A stretch of DNA of 64,000 bases. It comes from Actinomadura alba (GTDB lineage Bacteria; Actinomycetota; Actinomycetes; Streptosporangiales; Streptosporangiaceae). Made by a program: the position numbers and the translations under genes. Shown here in pieces: positions 1 to 8,663 of this stretch. The first letter of the stretch is position 1, and every line of letters starts with the position of its first letter. The stretch spans positions 1-64,000 of the forward strand of contig NZ_JABVEC010000027.1 of the NCBI RefSeq assembly GCF_014323705.1. The letters are read 5' to 3'. Below the pieces are notes generated by a model. That model was not told the origin of the DNA. It did no database searches and saw only the letters and a list, made by a program, of their open reading frames with translations.

Positions 1-50
1 GCCACACCCGGTCAGGCGGACGCCCCCGATCAGGTACGGCTCCGCGGACG

Positions 51-2240
51 TCAGATCCCGGCGGGCACCTTCATGGTCGGCTCCGCGGCGTGCCCGTGTT
101 CGCGGATGCCGTACCGCTGGTAGAGGCGGCCGAGGGGCCTGGGTGCCCACCAGTTGGCCCGGCCGAGCAGCCGCATCGTCGCGGGCACGAGCAGCCCCCG
201 GACGATGGTCGCGTCGACCGCGATCGCGGTGGCCATGCCGATCCCCGTCATCTTGATGAAGGTGATGCCGGAGGTGGAGAAGGCCCCGATCACCACGATG
301 AACAGCAGCGCCGCGCTCGTGATGATCCCGCCCGTGCGCCGTATGCCCGCCGCGACCGCCGCGATGTTGTCGCCGTCGCGGTCGTACTGCTCGCGGATCC
401 GCGACAGCAGGAACACCTCGTAGTCCATGGAGATCCCGAACAGCATGACCAGCATCAGGATCGGCATTGCCGGGGCGATGCTGCCCGTCGCGGTGAAGTC
501 CAGGACACCGGACAGGTTCCCGTCCTGGAAGATCCAGACCAGGGCGCCGAAGGTGGCCGACAGCGACAGCAGGTTCATCACGATGGCCTTGAGCGGCAGG
601 ATCACCGAGCCGAAGGCCAGGAACAGCAGGACGAAGGTCGCGACACCGACGAAGAGCGCGAGCAGCGGCAGGACGTCTCCGATGCCGGCGAGCTGGTCCA
701 CGAGCTCCGCGGGCATCCCACCGACGTGCACCCGCGTACCCGGTGGGGGCGGCACGTCCCGCACCTCCCGTACCAGTGAGCGGGCCTGGTCCGAGTTCGG
801 GCCGGCGTCATAGCCGACCGTGATGCGGGCGGTGGTGCCCTGGGCCCCGCTCAGGCCGGCGCTCGTGACGCCGGGCACCTGGCGCAGCCGGTCGGCGTAG
901 GCGGCGATCGCCGCCTGGTCGCCGGTGCCGGTCACGACCGCCTCGATCGGCCTCGTGGCGTTGTTCGGGAAGTCCCGTTCCAGGACCTCGCCCACGACCC
1001 GTGCCTCGGTTCCCGCGGGCAGCACCTTGCCGTCGACGCCGCCCCAGTTGATGTGCAGGAACGGGGAACCGAGCGCCAGCAGGAGCGCGATCGTCGCCAC
1101 CGTGAAGACGATCGGGCGCCGCATGACGGTCTGCGCGAGGCGGTACCAGCCCTGGCCCTCCTCCCGGGCCGGACGGCCGCCCGTCCCGCGCCGCCGGCGG
1201 ATCAACCGGCTCGCCGAGAGCGAGTTGACCCGGGGGCCGAGCACGGCCAGCAGCGCCGGAAGCACGGTGAGCGCCGCCAGCATGGCGACCAGCACGGTCG
1301 CCACGCCGCCGAAGCCCATCGACCGCAGGAAGACCTGGTCGAAGAGGAGGAGACCGGACAGGGCGACGGCGACCGTCACCCCCGACACGGCGACGGTGCG
1401 CCCGGCGGTCGTCATCGTGCGGGCCAGTGCGTCCTCCGTCTTCGCCGCCCCGTCCGAGGCCTTCAGCTCCTCGCGGAACCGGCTCACCATGAACAGTCCG
1501 TAGTCGATCGCCAGGCCCAGGCCGAGGAACGTCGTGATGTTGATCGCGAAGATCGAGACATCGGTGACCAGGGTCATCAGGTGTAGTGCGGTGAACGAGC
1601 CGAGGATCGCGACGATCCCGATGGCCAGGGGGAGGCTCGCCGCGGCGAGGCTGCCGAAGATCACCACGAGCAGGACGAGCAGCACCGGCATCGAGATGGA
1701 CTCGGCCTTGGCGATGTCCTCGCTGACCCGCTCATTGATCGTGATCTCGGTGGGCACGGCGCCACCGACCTGGACGGTCAGCCCCGGCGCCGTGGCGGCC
1801 ACGTCCCGTAGCTCTTCGTAGGCGTCGTGGCGGGCCTGGTCGTCGGCGCCCGCCAGCCGTACGACCGCGTACGTGGCGGTGCGGTCCTTGCTGACGAACT
1901 GCGGCGAGCCGGTCGACCAGTACGTCGCGGTGCCGTCGACCTTGTCCGAGGGCAGCGCAGAGAGGGCCCGCTCGACCGCGGGCCGGAAGGCGGGGTCGTC
2001 GACGGTACGCCCCGGGCTGCGATAGAGCATCACCATGTCGGCGGAGTCCCGGCCCAGATCACGGTCGGCGATCTCGGTGGCGCGGGCGCTCTCGCTGCCG
2101 GGGGTGTCGAAACCGCCGGACGATGTGAGGGCTCCGAAGACGCCGGTGCCCCATACGGCCGCGACGACGAGCATCGCCGCGGTCAACCAGAGGGTCGCCC
2201 GCCGTCGCCGGTAGACGAGGCGAGCCCAGTTCTCGAACAT
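51..2240 (-). CDS. MMPL/RND family membrane transporter
   Basis: Inner-membrane exporter of the MMPL superfamily, 729 aa, probably exporting lipids or toxic small molecules by proton exchange. It has the duplicated architecture: TM1 at about residues 17-37, an extracellular domain to about 180, five TM segments to about 335, a second TM at about 375-390, a second extracellular domain and a last TM bundle from about 522. The proton-relay Asp-Tyr pairs sit at 246-247 (GLGLAIDYGLF) and 606-607 (LFGISMDYEVF), as in MmpL3. Length is usual for short actinobacterial MMPL proteins. It is divergent from a TetR regulator 128 bp away, which probably represses it. The substrate cannot be read from sequence. 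Confidence 0.95.
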   Translation of the reverse strand: MFENWARLVYRRRRATLWLTAAMLVVAAVWGTGVFGALTSSGGFDTPGSESARATEIADRDLGRDSADMVMLYRSPGRTVDDPAFRPAVERALSALPSDKVDGTATYWSTGSPQFVSKDRTATYAVVRLAGADDQARHDAYEELRDVAATAPGLTVQVGGAVPTEITINERVSEDIAKAESISMPVLLVLLVVIFGSLAAASLPLAIGIVAILGSFTALHLMTLVTDVSIFAINITTFLGLGLAIDYGLFMVSRFREELKASDGAAKTEDALARTMTTAGRTVAVSGVTVAVALSGLLLFDQVFLRSMGFGGVATVLVAMLAALTVLPALLAVLGPRVNSLSASRLIRRRRGTGGRPAREEGQGWYRLAQTVMRRPIVFTVATIALLLALGSPFLHINWGGVDGKVLPAGTEARVVGEVLERDFPNNATRPIEAVVTGTGDQAAIAAYADRLRQVPGVTSAGLSGAQGTTARITVGYDAGPNSDQARSLVREVRDVPPPPGTRVHVGGMPAELVDQLAGIGDVLPLLALFVGVATFVLLFLAFGSVILPLKAIVMNLLSLSATFGALVWIFQDGNLSGVLDFTATGSIAPAMPILMLVMLFGISMDYEVFLLSRIREQYDRDGDNIAAVAAGIRRTGGIITSAALLFIVVIGAFSTSGITFIKMTGIGMATAIAVDATIVRGLLVPATMRLLGRANWWAPRPLGRLYQRYGIREHGHAAEPTMKVPAGI

Positions 2241-2368
2241 CGAATCTCCCGTGTCGGAGCTACACTGCTACTTGGCGTTACCGTGGTAAACGGCGTTAAC
2301 TTGCGAATGGTGTTAACTTCGCATACACCGTTTACTTCCGTCAAGCGTGTTCAGGAGATTGGAGTCGG
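2241..2368. promoter_or_regulatory. Divergent promoter and likely TetR operator region
   Basis: This 128 bp gap separates the MMPL gene from the divergent tetR gene. It is AT-richer than its surroundings. It carries a near-perfect palindrome GTTACCGTGGTAAAC at 2277-2291, two copies of GTTAAC about 17 bp apart, and an inverted pair TGCGAA/TTCGCA flanking the second GTTAAC. Such clustered palindromes are what a TetR-family dimer that controls its own gene and a divergent exporter would bind. The binding itself is inferred. Confidence 0.6.
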
Positions 2369-3079
2369 ATGAGTGAGACGCGGCGGGACCGTCTGCGGGC
2401 CGCGACGATGCGGGAGATCACGCAGACCGCCCGCCGGATCCTCGTGGACGAGGGACCAGAGGCCGTGACGCTGCGGGCCATCGCCCGCGAGATGGGAATG
2501 ACGGCGCCCGCCCTGTACCGGTACTTCGACAGCCATCAGGAGCTGATCCGGCACGTCGTCGGCGATCTGTTCATCGAGCTGGCCGAGGAACTGCAGCGAG
2601 CGATCCATACGGTCGGTCCGGACGACCTCTCGGGAAAGTTCCTGGCCGTGTCGCGATACTTCCGCCGCTGGGCGCTGGACCACAGGGCGGAATACGCGCT
2701 GCTCTTCGGCACACCGCTACCCGGCCTCGACGTCGACACCGACGACATCGCGACCGACAGCGGCCGCCGGTTCGGCCGGACCTTCCTGGCCCTGTTCCAG
2801 GAACTGTGGCAGAAGGCGCCCTTCGCCGTGCCGGCGGACGACGAGATCGACCCGAGCCTGCGCGAGCAGTTGACGCGCTACCGCGAGAGCCTCGGCGGCG
2901 GCCTTCCGCTGGGCACCATGCTGATCTTCGTGCAGTCCTGGATCCGCCTCCAGGGCATCGTCAGCCTGGAGGCGTTCGGGCACCTGAAGTTCGCGATGGA
3001 CGACGCCACCGAGATGTTCGAGCTCAACCTCGCCGAGATCGGCCTCATCCTCGGGCTGACCTATCGCCGCGAGGAATGA
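2369..3079 (+). CDS. TetR/AcrR family transcriptional regulator
   Basis: One-component repressor of 236 aa. Residues about 8-58 form the TetR helix-turn-helix, ending in the typical recognition stretch GMTAPALYRYFDSHQELI. The rest is the helical ligand-binding and dimer domain and resembles the WHG-type C-terminal domain. The ATG is preceded by GGAG and AGGAG tracts. The divergent MMPL exporter is the expected target: ligand binding by the regulator would release transport expression. The ligand is unknown. Confidence 0.93.
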   Translation: MSETRRDRLRAATMREITQTARRILVDEGPEAVTLRAIAREMGMTAPALYRYFDSHQELIRHVVGDLFIELAEELQRAIHTVGPDDLSGKFLAVSRYFRRWALDHRAEYALLFGTPLPGLDVDTDDIATDSGRRFGRTFLALFQELWQKAPFAVPADDEIDPSLREQLTRYRESLGGGLPLGTMLIFVQSWIRLQGIVSLEAFGHLKFAMDDATEMFELNLAEIGLILGLTYRREE

Positions 3080-3081
3080 GG

Positions 3082-3117
3082 TCCGCCCCCCGGCACCGCA
3101 CGGCGGGCCGGGGCGGA
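3082..3117. terminator. Hairpin between convergent tetR and moeZ
   Basis: GC-rich inverted repeat with arms at 3082-3094 and 3107-3117 (TCCGCCCCCCGGC against GCCGGGGCGGA). It lies in the 51 bp between the 3' ends of two convergent genes, so it can serve both. No T-run follows it, as is common in high-GC actinobacteria. Confidence 0.55.
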
Positions 3118-3130
3118 ACGGTACGGGCCG

Positions 3131-4312
3131 TCAGTAGGAGGGCAGCGAGGGGTCGATCTGGTTGACCCAGGCGAGAACTCCGCCGCCGACGTGCACGGCG
3201 TCGGAGAAGCCCGCGCTCTTGACGACGGCAAGGCATTCGGCCGAGCGCACACCCGACTTGCAGTGCAGGACGATCTTCTTGTCCTGCGGCAGCCTCTCGA
3301 GCGCGGAACCGTCGAGGATCTCGCCCTTGGGGATCAGCGTCGCGCCCGGGATGGACACGATCTCGTACTCGTTCGGCTCACGGACGTCGATCAGGAAGAT
3401 GTCGTCGCCGCGGTCCTGCATGGCCTTGAGGTCGCGAACGCCGATCGTGGAGTCCTTGACCGCCTCGGAGGCCTCCTCGGACACCGCGCCGCAGAACGCC
3501 TCGTAGTCCTCGAGGAGCTCGGTGATCGTGGGGTTCTTGCCGCAGAGCGGGCACTCCGGGTCCTTGCGCACCTTGACGGCGCGGTAGCTCATCTCGAGGG
3601 CGTCATAGATCATCAGGCGTCCGACCAGCGGGTCGCCGATGCCGGTGAGGAGCTTGATCGCCTCGTTGACCTGAATGGACCCGATCGAGGCGCACAGCAC
3701 GCCGAGAACGCCGCCCTCGGCGCACGAGGGCACCATGCCGGGAGGCGGGGGCTCGGGGTAGAGGCAGCGGTAGCACGGCCCGTGCTCGGCCCAGAAGACC
3801 GACGCCTGGCCGTCGAAACGATAGATCGATCCCCACACGTACGGCTTGCCGAGCAGCACCGCAGCGTCGTTGACCATGTAGCGCGTGGCGAAGTTGTCGG
3901 TGCCGTCGACGATGAGGTCGTAACCGCTGAAGATCTCCATGACGTTGTCGTTCGTCAGCGCCTCGTTGTGGACGATGACCTCGACCAGCGGGTTGATCTC
4001 GGCGACCGACGCGGCCGCCGACTCGGCCTTGGCCCGGCCCACGTCCGACTGGCCGTGGATGATCTGCCGCTGCAGGTTGGACTCGTCGACGACATCGAAG
4101 TCGATGACGCCGAGCGTGCCGACGCCCGCGGCGGCGAGGTACATCAGCGCGGGCGAACCGAGACCCCCGGCCCCCACGCAGAGCACCTTGGCGTTCTTGA
4201 GGCGCTTCTGCCCCGTCATCCCGACATCGGGGATGATCAGGTGCCGCGAGTAACGGCGTACCTCATCGACGGTGAGCTCTGATGCGGGCTCGACCAGCGG
4301 TGGCAGCGACAC
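3131..4312 (-). CDS. moeZ: MoeZ-type adenylyltransferase/sulfurtransferase
   Basis: E1-like enzyme of 393 aa that adenylates and then thiocarboxylates small ubiquitin-fold sulfur carriers (MoaD-, CysO- or ThiS-like) for molybdopterin, cysteine and thiamine-type pathways. Domain order: ThiF/MoeB adenylation domain to about residue 270 with the nucleotide loop GAGGLGS at 47-53, zinc ligands in two CxxC pairs (CYRC and CPLC), then a rhodanese domain (about 290-393) with the active-site loop CKSGVRS. The fusion and length match mycobacterial MoeZ (Rv3206c), which sits in the same neighbourhood near ATL and adnAB genes. A moaE gene about 40 kb away supplies another step of the molybdopterin route. 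Confidence 0.95.
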   Translation of the reverse strand: MSLPPLVEPASELTVDEVRRYSRHLIIPDVGMTGQKRLKNAKVLCVGAGGLGSPALMYLAAAGVGTLGVIDFDVVDESNLQRQIIHGQSDVGRAKAESAAASVAEINPLVEVIVHNEALTNDNVMEIFSGYDLIVDGTDNFATRYMVNDAAVLLGKPYVWGSIYRFDGQASVFWAEHGPCYRCLYPEPPPPGMVPSCAEGGVLGVLCASIGSIQVNEAIKLLTGIGDPLVGRLMIYDALEMSYRAVKVRKDPECPLCGKNPTITELLEDYEAFCGAVSEEASEAVKDSTIGVRDLKAMQDRGDDIFLIDVREPNEYEIVSIPGATLIPKGEILDGSALERLPQDKKIVLHCKSGVRSAECLAVVKSAGFSDAVHVGGGVLAWVNQIDPSLPSY

Positions 4313-4536
4313 GGTTGTTCTCCTGCGGTCGATCGGTCGTGATCGGACACTCTCGTCCTGTTCAGGATCAACCTACCGACGTCCCGGCTCATTCCCGATG
4401 TGGACCGGCGGCTCGGCCACCGCGCCCGACGGTTCCGGACAGCCGGGATGAAACATTGCCGGCCTGCATGAATCCGGTCTCACCGGGCACCGCGTCGGTA
4501 GGGAGGTCGGTAGGGAGTAAGTGAATGGAGGCAGTG

Positions 4537-4731
4537 ATGAGCTTCATGGACAAGCTCAAGAATCGTATGCAGATGGGGAAGGGCCACGCCAAGGAGGCCA
4601 CGGGCCGCGAGACCCGGGACCCGTATCTCGAGTCCGAAGGCCGTCGCGACCGTGCCGCCGGCGGGGTCAAGCAGGTCGGCGAGCACGCCAAGGACGCCGT
4701 CAGGAATGTGAAGAAGTCCTTTGGGCGGTGA
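4537..4731 (+). CDS. CsbD family small stress protein
   Basis: Small hydrophilic protein of 64 aa with the CsbD-like stretch GKGHAKEATGRETRD followed by an Arg/Lys/Glu-rich amphipathic tail. CsbD proteins are general-stress proteins of unknown biochemical role. I place the start at ATG 4537 (MSFMDKLKNR) because GGAGG at 4527-4531 lies 5 nt upstream; the in-frame ATG at 4525 overlaps this ribosome site and is unlikely. Just upstream (about 4494-4518) a GTCGGTAGGGAG direct repeat may be part of the promoter region. Monocistronic, followed by a strong hairpin. Confidence 0.85.
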   Translation: MSFMDKLKNRMQMGKGHAKEATGRETRDPYLESEGRRDRAAGGVKQVGEHAKDAVRNVKKSFGR

Positions 4732-4736
4732 CCCGG

Positions 4737-4782
4737 CACCTGCTGAGAGATCACGCGGTCAAGCGTGATCTCTCAGCAGGTG
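4737..4782 (+). terminator. 20-bp perfect hairpin after the csbD-like gene
   Basis: Perfect inverted repeat with arms at 4737-4756 and 4763-4782 and a 6-nt loop, beginning 5 nt after the stop codon. No T-tract follows. The position makes it the probable terminator of the small stress gene. Confidence 0.75.
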
Positions 4783-4912
4783 CGGCGCGTCGCGTGCGCG
4801 CGCGACGCCATACCGCGGCGCTGGGGCCATCTATCGGTCTCATCACAATGATTAGCCGATCTATGTCGGTACCACCTGTCGACGGGCGTTCGGTGGGCTA
4901 CCCTGCCGAATC

Positions 4913-5674
4913 GTGTTCCAAGGCGACGTCGCGGGCGGATGGCCCCATTCACAACCACAGCCCCGGCGCCGCCGTGGCGCACTGGTGGTCGCCGGTGTGC
5001 TCACGGTCGTCTGCCTGGCCGCCCTGGTCGCCTCTGCCGTAGTGCTGGCCGGTGAGCTGACCCGGCCGCCCACCGCCGCGGAACGCGACCGTGCGACGGC
5101 CGCCGAACTGGCGCGGCGCTGGGAGGCCTGGCCGGCCGGGAAGATCTTCCCTGACACCGTTCCGTACACGCTGAGCGTGGGCGGGAAGGAGTCGGCACGG
5201 CGGATCGGCATCGGCCACGAGACCGCCTGCGAGGGCGCCGTCGACGCCTCACTGCGAGCCGTACTGCGCTCGCACGGCTGCCGGGCCGTGATCCGTGCGA
5301 CCTACCTCGATCAACTCCAGGGCCTGGCGATGACCGTGGGCGTCGTGGCGTTCCCGGACGCGTCGAAGGCGAGCGGCGCGATGAGCGGGCTGCCGAAGGA
5401 GATCAAGGCCTCCTCGGGGCTACGGGCGCTGTCGCTGCCCGGCTCGGTGGCCGCCCGGTTCGACGACGCCGCCCGGCAGGAGGCCGCCATCCGGCATCGC
5501 GGCCCCTATCTGGTCATGGCCACGATCGGCTACGCCGACGGCCGGCCGGCGGCCAAGATCAAGGAGAAGCAGGGCTATCTCAAGGTCGTCGTGCCACAGC
5601 TGGCCGATTCGATCATCGGATCGCTGGCGAAACCGGCCCGGCCCGACTGCTCGTCCCCGGCGTGGTCATGCTGA
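4913..5674 (+). CDS. Single-pass membrane protein upstream of the mycosin
   Basis: Protein of 253 aa that I do not recognise as a named family. A Pro/Arg-rich cytosolic start is followed by one TM helix at about residues 23-46 (LVVAGVLTVVCLAALVASAV), then an extracellular domain of about 200 aa. That domain has Cys residues near 110 and 123 and a region about residues 127-155 reading like a compact alpha/beta fold. The gene starts at GTG 4913, and its last 13 bases overlap the start of the downstream subtilase, so the two are probably translated together. It may be a partner or substrate of that protease; this is inference. Confidence 0.75.
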   Translation: MFQGDVAGGWPHSQPQPRRRRGALVVAGVLTVVCLAALVASAVVLAGELTRPPTAAERDRATAAELARRWEAWPAGKIFPDTVPYTLSVGGKESARRIGIGHETACEGAVDASLRAVLRSHGCRAVIRATYLDQLQGLAMTVGVVAFPDASKASGAMSGLPKEIKASSGLRALSLPGSVAARFDDAARQEAAIRHRGPYLVMATIGYADGRPAAKIKEKQGYLKVVVPQLADSIIGSLAKPARPDCSSPAWSC

Positions 5675-7182
5675 GGGGCCTGCGGGTGCGCGGCCATCGG
5701 CCCGGTGGACGGCGCGGCAGACCGCCCGGCGGACGGCGCGGCAGGTGGCCGGGCGCACAGGCCGGCACGCGGCTGGTCGCGTGCGCGACGGCCGTCGCCC
5801 TCGTCGGCCCGCCCGTGTTCATCACGGACGCGCACGCAGACGAGATCCGCGACGAGATGTGGCCGGTGCTGTCGTCCCTCGACGTGCAGCGCGCCTGGAA
5901 CATCACCAAGGGCAAGGGCACGACCGTCGCGGTGCTCGACTCGGGCGTGGACGCGCGGCAGCAGGACCTGGTCGGCTCGGTGACGACGGGGCCCGACCTG
6001 ACCAAGGGCGCCAACCCGCCCGGCGTCGCCGCAAAGCGGCTGCACGGCACGAACATGGCCTCGATCATCGCAGGGCACGGCCACGGCTCAGGGCGACTCG
6101 ACGGCATGATCGGCGTGGCGCCCGAGGCCAAGATCCTCGCCCTGCGGGTGATCCTGGAGAACGACGAACCGGGATTCGGCCACTTCAACAGCAACGAGCG
6201 GTTCAGCGACACGATCGCCGACGGCATCCGCTACGCGGTGGACCACGGGGCCGATGTGATCAATATGTCGCTGGGCAAGGCCCTGCCGACCAAGCAGGAG
6301 CGTCAGGCGGTCGCGTACGCCATCTCCCGGGGTGTGGTGGTCGTCGCGGCGTCGGGGAACGCGGGCGCGTCCAGGAGGGCTCGCCGCACCGGCCACGCAC
6401 CGTACTCCTACCCGGCCTCCTTCCCAGGCGTGATCTCGGTCGCCGCCGTGACCGCCGACCACCGGCACGCCGGGTTCTCCAACCGCAACTCCGCCGTCGT
6501 GGTCTCGGCGCCGGGCGTACGGATCCTGGGCGCGGGCCCGGGAAACCAGTACTGGGTCGGCGACGGGACCAGCCCGGCCACCGCGTTCGTCTCCGGGGTC
6601 GCGGCGCTCGTCCGGTCGAAGTACCCCAAGCTCTCCCCGGCGCTGGTCACCCAGGCGATCGTGGCGAGCACGGCTCATCGCCCGTCCGGTGGCTATGACT
6701 CCGGAGTGGGGTTCGGCGAGGTCAACGCCGCCGGTGCTCTCGAGGCGGCCAAGAAGCTGGAGAGCGCCAAGACGGAGGGCGTGGGCCTGGGCGCCGCCCA
6801 GCGGTTCGCGGAGGACGAGCCGGGCCCGGTACAGGTCGTGCGGCACGACGTTGCGCCGCTGGCGATCGGCGGAGGGCTCGGCGCCTTGGGGCTGCTCGGG
6901 CTGATCGGCACCGCCGTCTGGATGGTCGCCCGCAGGCGCAGGCGCGGCCAGCCGGCGCCCCCGTTGCCGCCGGCCGCCCCGATGTACCACCAGCAGTATC
7001 CGAACCAGGCGCACCATCCGAACCACGCCCCGCACCATCCGAACCAAGCGCCGCACCATCCGAACCAAGCGCACCATCCGAACCAAGCGCCGCACCATCC
7101 GAACCAAGCGCACCATCCGAACCACGCGCCGCACCATCCGAACCACCCGCATTATCCGAACCACCCGAACTGGCAACCGTGA
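5662..7182 (+). CDS. Mycosin-like S8 subtilisin protease with His/Asn-rich tail
   Basis: Membrane-anchored serine protease of 506 aa resembling MycP, the protease of type VII secretion systems. A basic start is followed by a signal segment (about 36-58), then the protease domain with Asp93 (VAVLDSGVD), His128 (HGTNMAS), oxyanion Asn233 (ASGNAG) and Ser304 (GTSPATAF). A C-terminal TM helix lies at about 399-423, followed by RRRRR and a tail of about 70 residues made of HHPN repeats. GTG 5662 is used here; ATG 5668 is an alternative. It overlaps the preceding membrane-protein gene. No esx, eccB-E or PE/PPE genes occur anywhere in the window, so this is an orphan mycosin here. The tail should face the cytosol if topology follows MycP. 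Confidence 0.9.
   Translation: MVMLRGLRVRGHRPGGRRGRPPGGRRGRWPGAQAGTRLVACATAVALVGPPVFITDAHADEIRDEMWPVLSSLDVQRAWNITKGKGTTVAVLDSGVDARQQDLVGSVTTGPDLTKGANPPGVAAKRLHGTNMASIIAGHGHGSGRLDGMIGVAPEAKILALRVILENDEPGFGHFNSNERFSDTIADGIRYAVDHGADVINMSLGKALPTKQERQAVAYAISRGVVVVAASGNAGASRRARRTGHAPYSYPASFPGVISVAAVTADHRHAGFSNRNSAVVVSAPGVRILGAGPGNQYWVGDGTSPATAFVSGVAALVRSKYPKLSPALVTQAIVASTAHRPSGGYDSGVGFGEVNAAGALEAAKKLESAKTEGVGLGAAQRFAEDEPGPVQVVRHDVAPLAIGGGLGALGLLGLIGTAVWMVARRRRRGQPAPPLPPAAPMYHQQYPNQAHHPNHAPHHPNQAPHHPNQAHHPNQAPHHPNQAHHPNHAPHHPNHPHYPNHPNWQP
7004..7165 (+). repeat. In-frame tandem repeat coding HHPN units
   Basis: Imperfect tandem repeat of 18 and 21 bp units built on CACCATCCGAACCA, running to near the end of the mycosin-like gene. 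The two unit lengths alternate and keep the frame. It encodes about nine His-His-Pro-Asn blocks separated by Gln-Ala, Gln-Ala-Pro or His-Ala-Pro. Near-identical units suggest recent expansion by slippage or recombination. Confidence 0.9.
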
Positions 7183-7209
7183 TCGTGGGGACGGCGAGGG
7201 GGTGCACCG

Positions 7210-7515
7210 GTGCCAACCGATCCCGATGAGTTCGCCGAACTGGTGCTCGACGTCGTAGAGCGCATCCCGGCCGGACGGGTCATGTCGTATGGCGACATTG
7301 CCGAGTATCTGGGGCTCGGCGGGCCACGGCAGGTCGGCCGGGTGATGTCGACGCAGGGCGGTGGTGTGCCGTGGTGGCGGGTGATCCGTGCCGACGGCCG
7401 GCCGCTGCCCGGTCATGAGCGGGAGGCGTTGGAGCGCTACGCCGCCGAGGGGACTCCGTTGCGACCGGACGGTGCCCGCGTCGACATGCGCAGGGCCCGC
7501 TGGGACGGCTCGTAG
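7210..7515 (+). CDS. Alkyltransferase-like (ATL) protein
   Basis: DNA-binding protein of 101 aa of the MGMT fold. It keeps the helix-turn-helix (GRVMSYGDIAEYLGLGGPRQVGRVM) region around residues 22-47, but the active-site motif PCHRV of true methyltransferases is replaced by PWWRVI at about residue 56. Loss of the acceptor Cys is the mark of ATL proteins, which bind O6-alkylguanine and hand the lesion to nucleotide excision repair. GTG 7210 follows a GAGGGGG tract. The gene occupies the same neighbourhood as Rv3204 of M. tuberculosis, close to adnAB. Confidence 0.92.
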   Translation: MPTDPDEFAELVLDVVERIPAGRVMSYGDIAEYLGLGGPRQVGRVMSTQGGGVPWWRVIRADGRPLPGHEREALERYAAEGTPLRPDGARVDMRRARWDGS

Positions 7516-7640
7516 GCCGGGACGCCGGCCGCGCGCGCCCTTCTTGTAGCATTCGCGACCATATGCGGCATTTGCCGATGCGCCGGAGGCGGGGGCCTGA
7601 AGGCATGGGCGCCGCGTGAGCACTCCCAGAAGGAGCCCGT

Positions 7641-8609
7641 GTGCGCCGGACCCGCCTCACTGTGTGGACGGCCCTGACCATGGCGCCGCTGCTCCTCTGC
7701 GGCGGTGCGGCGTTCGGCCGTACGGCGGACACGGCGCCTCCACACGCGGTCGCGTCCCCGAGCGTCCCGGCGGCCGCCCCGTCGCCGTTGCCGCCGCCCG
7801 CTCCCACCGCGACGCCGAAGCCGCGCAAGCTCGACCGCAAGGGGCTCACCCGAGCGCTGGACCGCTACGTCCGTGGGCGGCCCGTGTCGCTGGTCATGCG
7901 CGACCTCACGACCGGGATCACCTACCGCTACCACCCGAAGCGGCGATTCGTCACGGCGAGCTGCGCCAAGGTCGACATCCTCATGACCCTGCTCCTGCAG
8001 AGACAGGGCCGCTCGTCGAAGGGGAAGCGCACGCGTTCCCGGCCGCTCAGCGCCGAAGAACGGCGGCTCGCCGGGCTGGCCATCCGCTACAGCGACAACA
8101 AGGCGACCGACCGGCTCTGGGAAGTGGTCGGCGGACCCACCGGGGTCGCCGCCGCCAACCGCCGGTTCGGGCTGCGCGATACCCGTACGTCCGGCGGCAG
8201 GTGCCTGGACCTGTACTGCTGGGGCATCACGGACACGACGACCGAGGAACAGGTCCGCCTGCTCGCGAACCTGGTCCGCACCGACGGCCCGCTGAACGCC
8301 GCTGACCGGGCGTACGTTCTGCGGTTGATGAGCAGCGTCGTCAAGGAGCAGGCGTGGGGGGTGAGCGCCGCCGCGCGCAAGGGCGATCAGGTCGCGCTGA
8401 AGAACGGCTGGCAGCGACGGCTCGCGCACGGCAAGCTCTGGGCGATCAACAGCATCGGCCGGGTGCGGACGCCCGGGCACGACTGGCTGATCGCCGTCAT
8501 GTCGGACCACCATGCCACCACCGGTGACGGCATCGCCGTGGTCGAGCACGTCGTCGAACTCGCCGCCCGGGAGTTCCGCAAGACCACGCCCCGCACTGCA
8601 GCCGACTAG
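7641..8609 (+). CDS. Secreted serine hydrolase, class A beta-lactamase fold
   Basis: Exported protein of 322 aa. A signal peptide (about 1-28) is followed by a Pro/Ala linker (about 30-62) and a beta-lactamase-like domain. The SxxK catalytic motif is Ser107-Cys-Ala-Lys110 and the SDN motif is at 151-153 (RYSDNKATD). A clear KTG triad motif is not obvious; a KNGW-type sequence lies in the matching region. This favours a lipoprotein- or peptidoglycan-related hydrolase (Beta-lactamase2 family) over a drug-resistance enzyme. GTG 7641 has AAGGAG about 5 nt upstream. Standalone gene. Confidence 0.85.
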   Translation: MRRTRLTVWTALTMAPLLLCGGAAFGRTADTAPPHAVASPSVPAAAPSPLPPPAPTATPKPRKLDRKGLTRALDRYVRGRPVSLVMRDLTTGITYRYHPKRRFVTASCAKVDILMTLLLQRQGRSSKGKRTRSRPLSAEERRLAGLAIRYSDNKATDRLWEVVGGPTGVAAANRRFGLRDTRTSGGRCLDLYCWGITDTTTEEQVRLLANLVRTDGPLNAADRAYVLRLMSSVVKEQAWGVSAAARKGDQVALKNGWQRRLAHGKLWAINSIGRVRTPGHDWLIAVMSDHHATTGDGIAVVEHVVELAAREFRKTTPRTAAD

Positions 8610-8663
8610 AGGGTCCCTGGTCTGCCTTTTCGCGGGGACAACGCAACCGGCCCGAAGGACGGG

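Noticed and set aside
3191..4282. 363-codon frame opposite moeZ
   Set aside because: Complement of a clear MoeZ gene with low-complexity Val/Asp/Arg content.
7004..7165. Regular repeats that might suggest a CRISPR array
   Set aside because: Units are 18-21 bp without unique spacers and code in frame for HHPN blocks of the mycosin tail.
7641..8609. Beta-lactamase giving drug resistance
   Set aside because: Fold and SxxK/SDN motifs are present, but the KTG motif is not clear; role in resistance is not supported.
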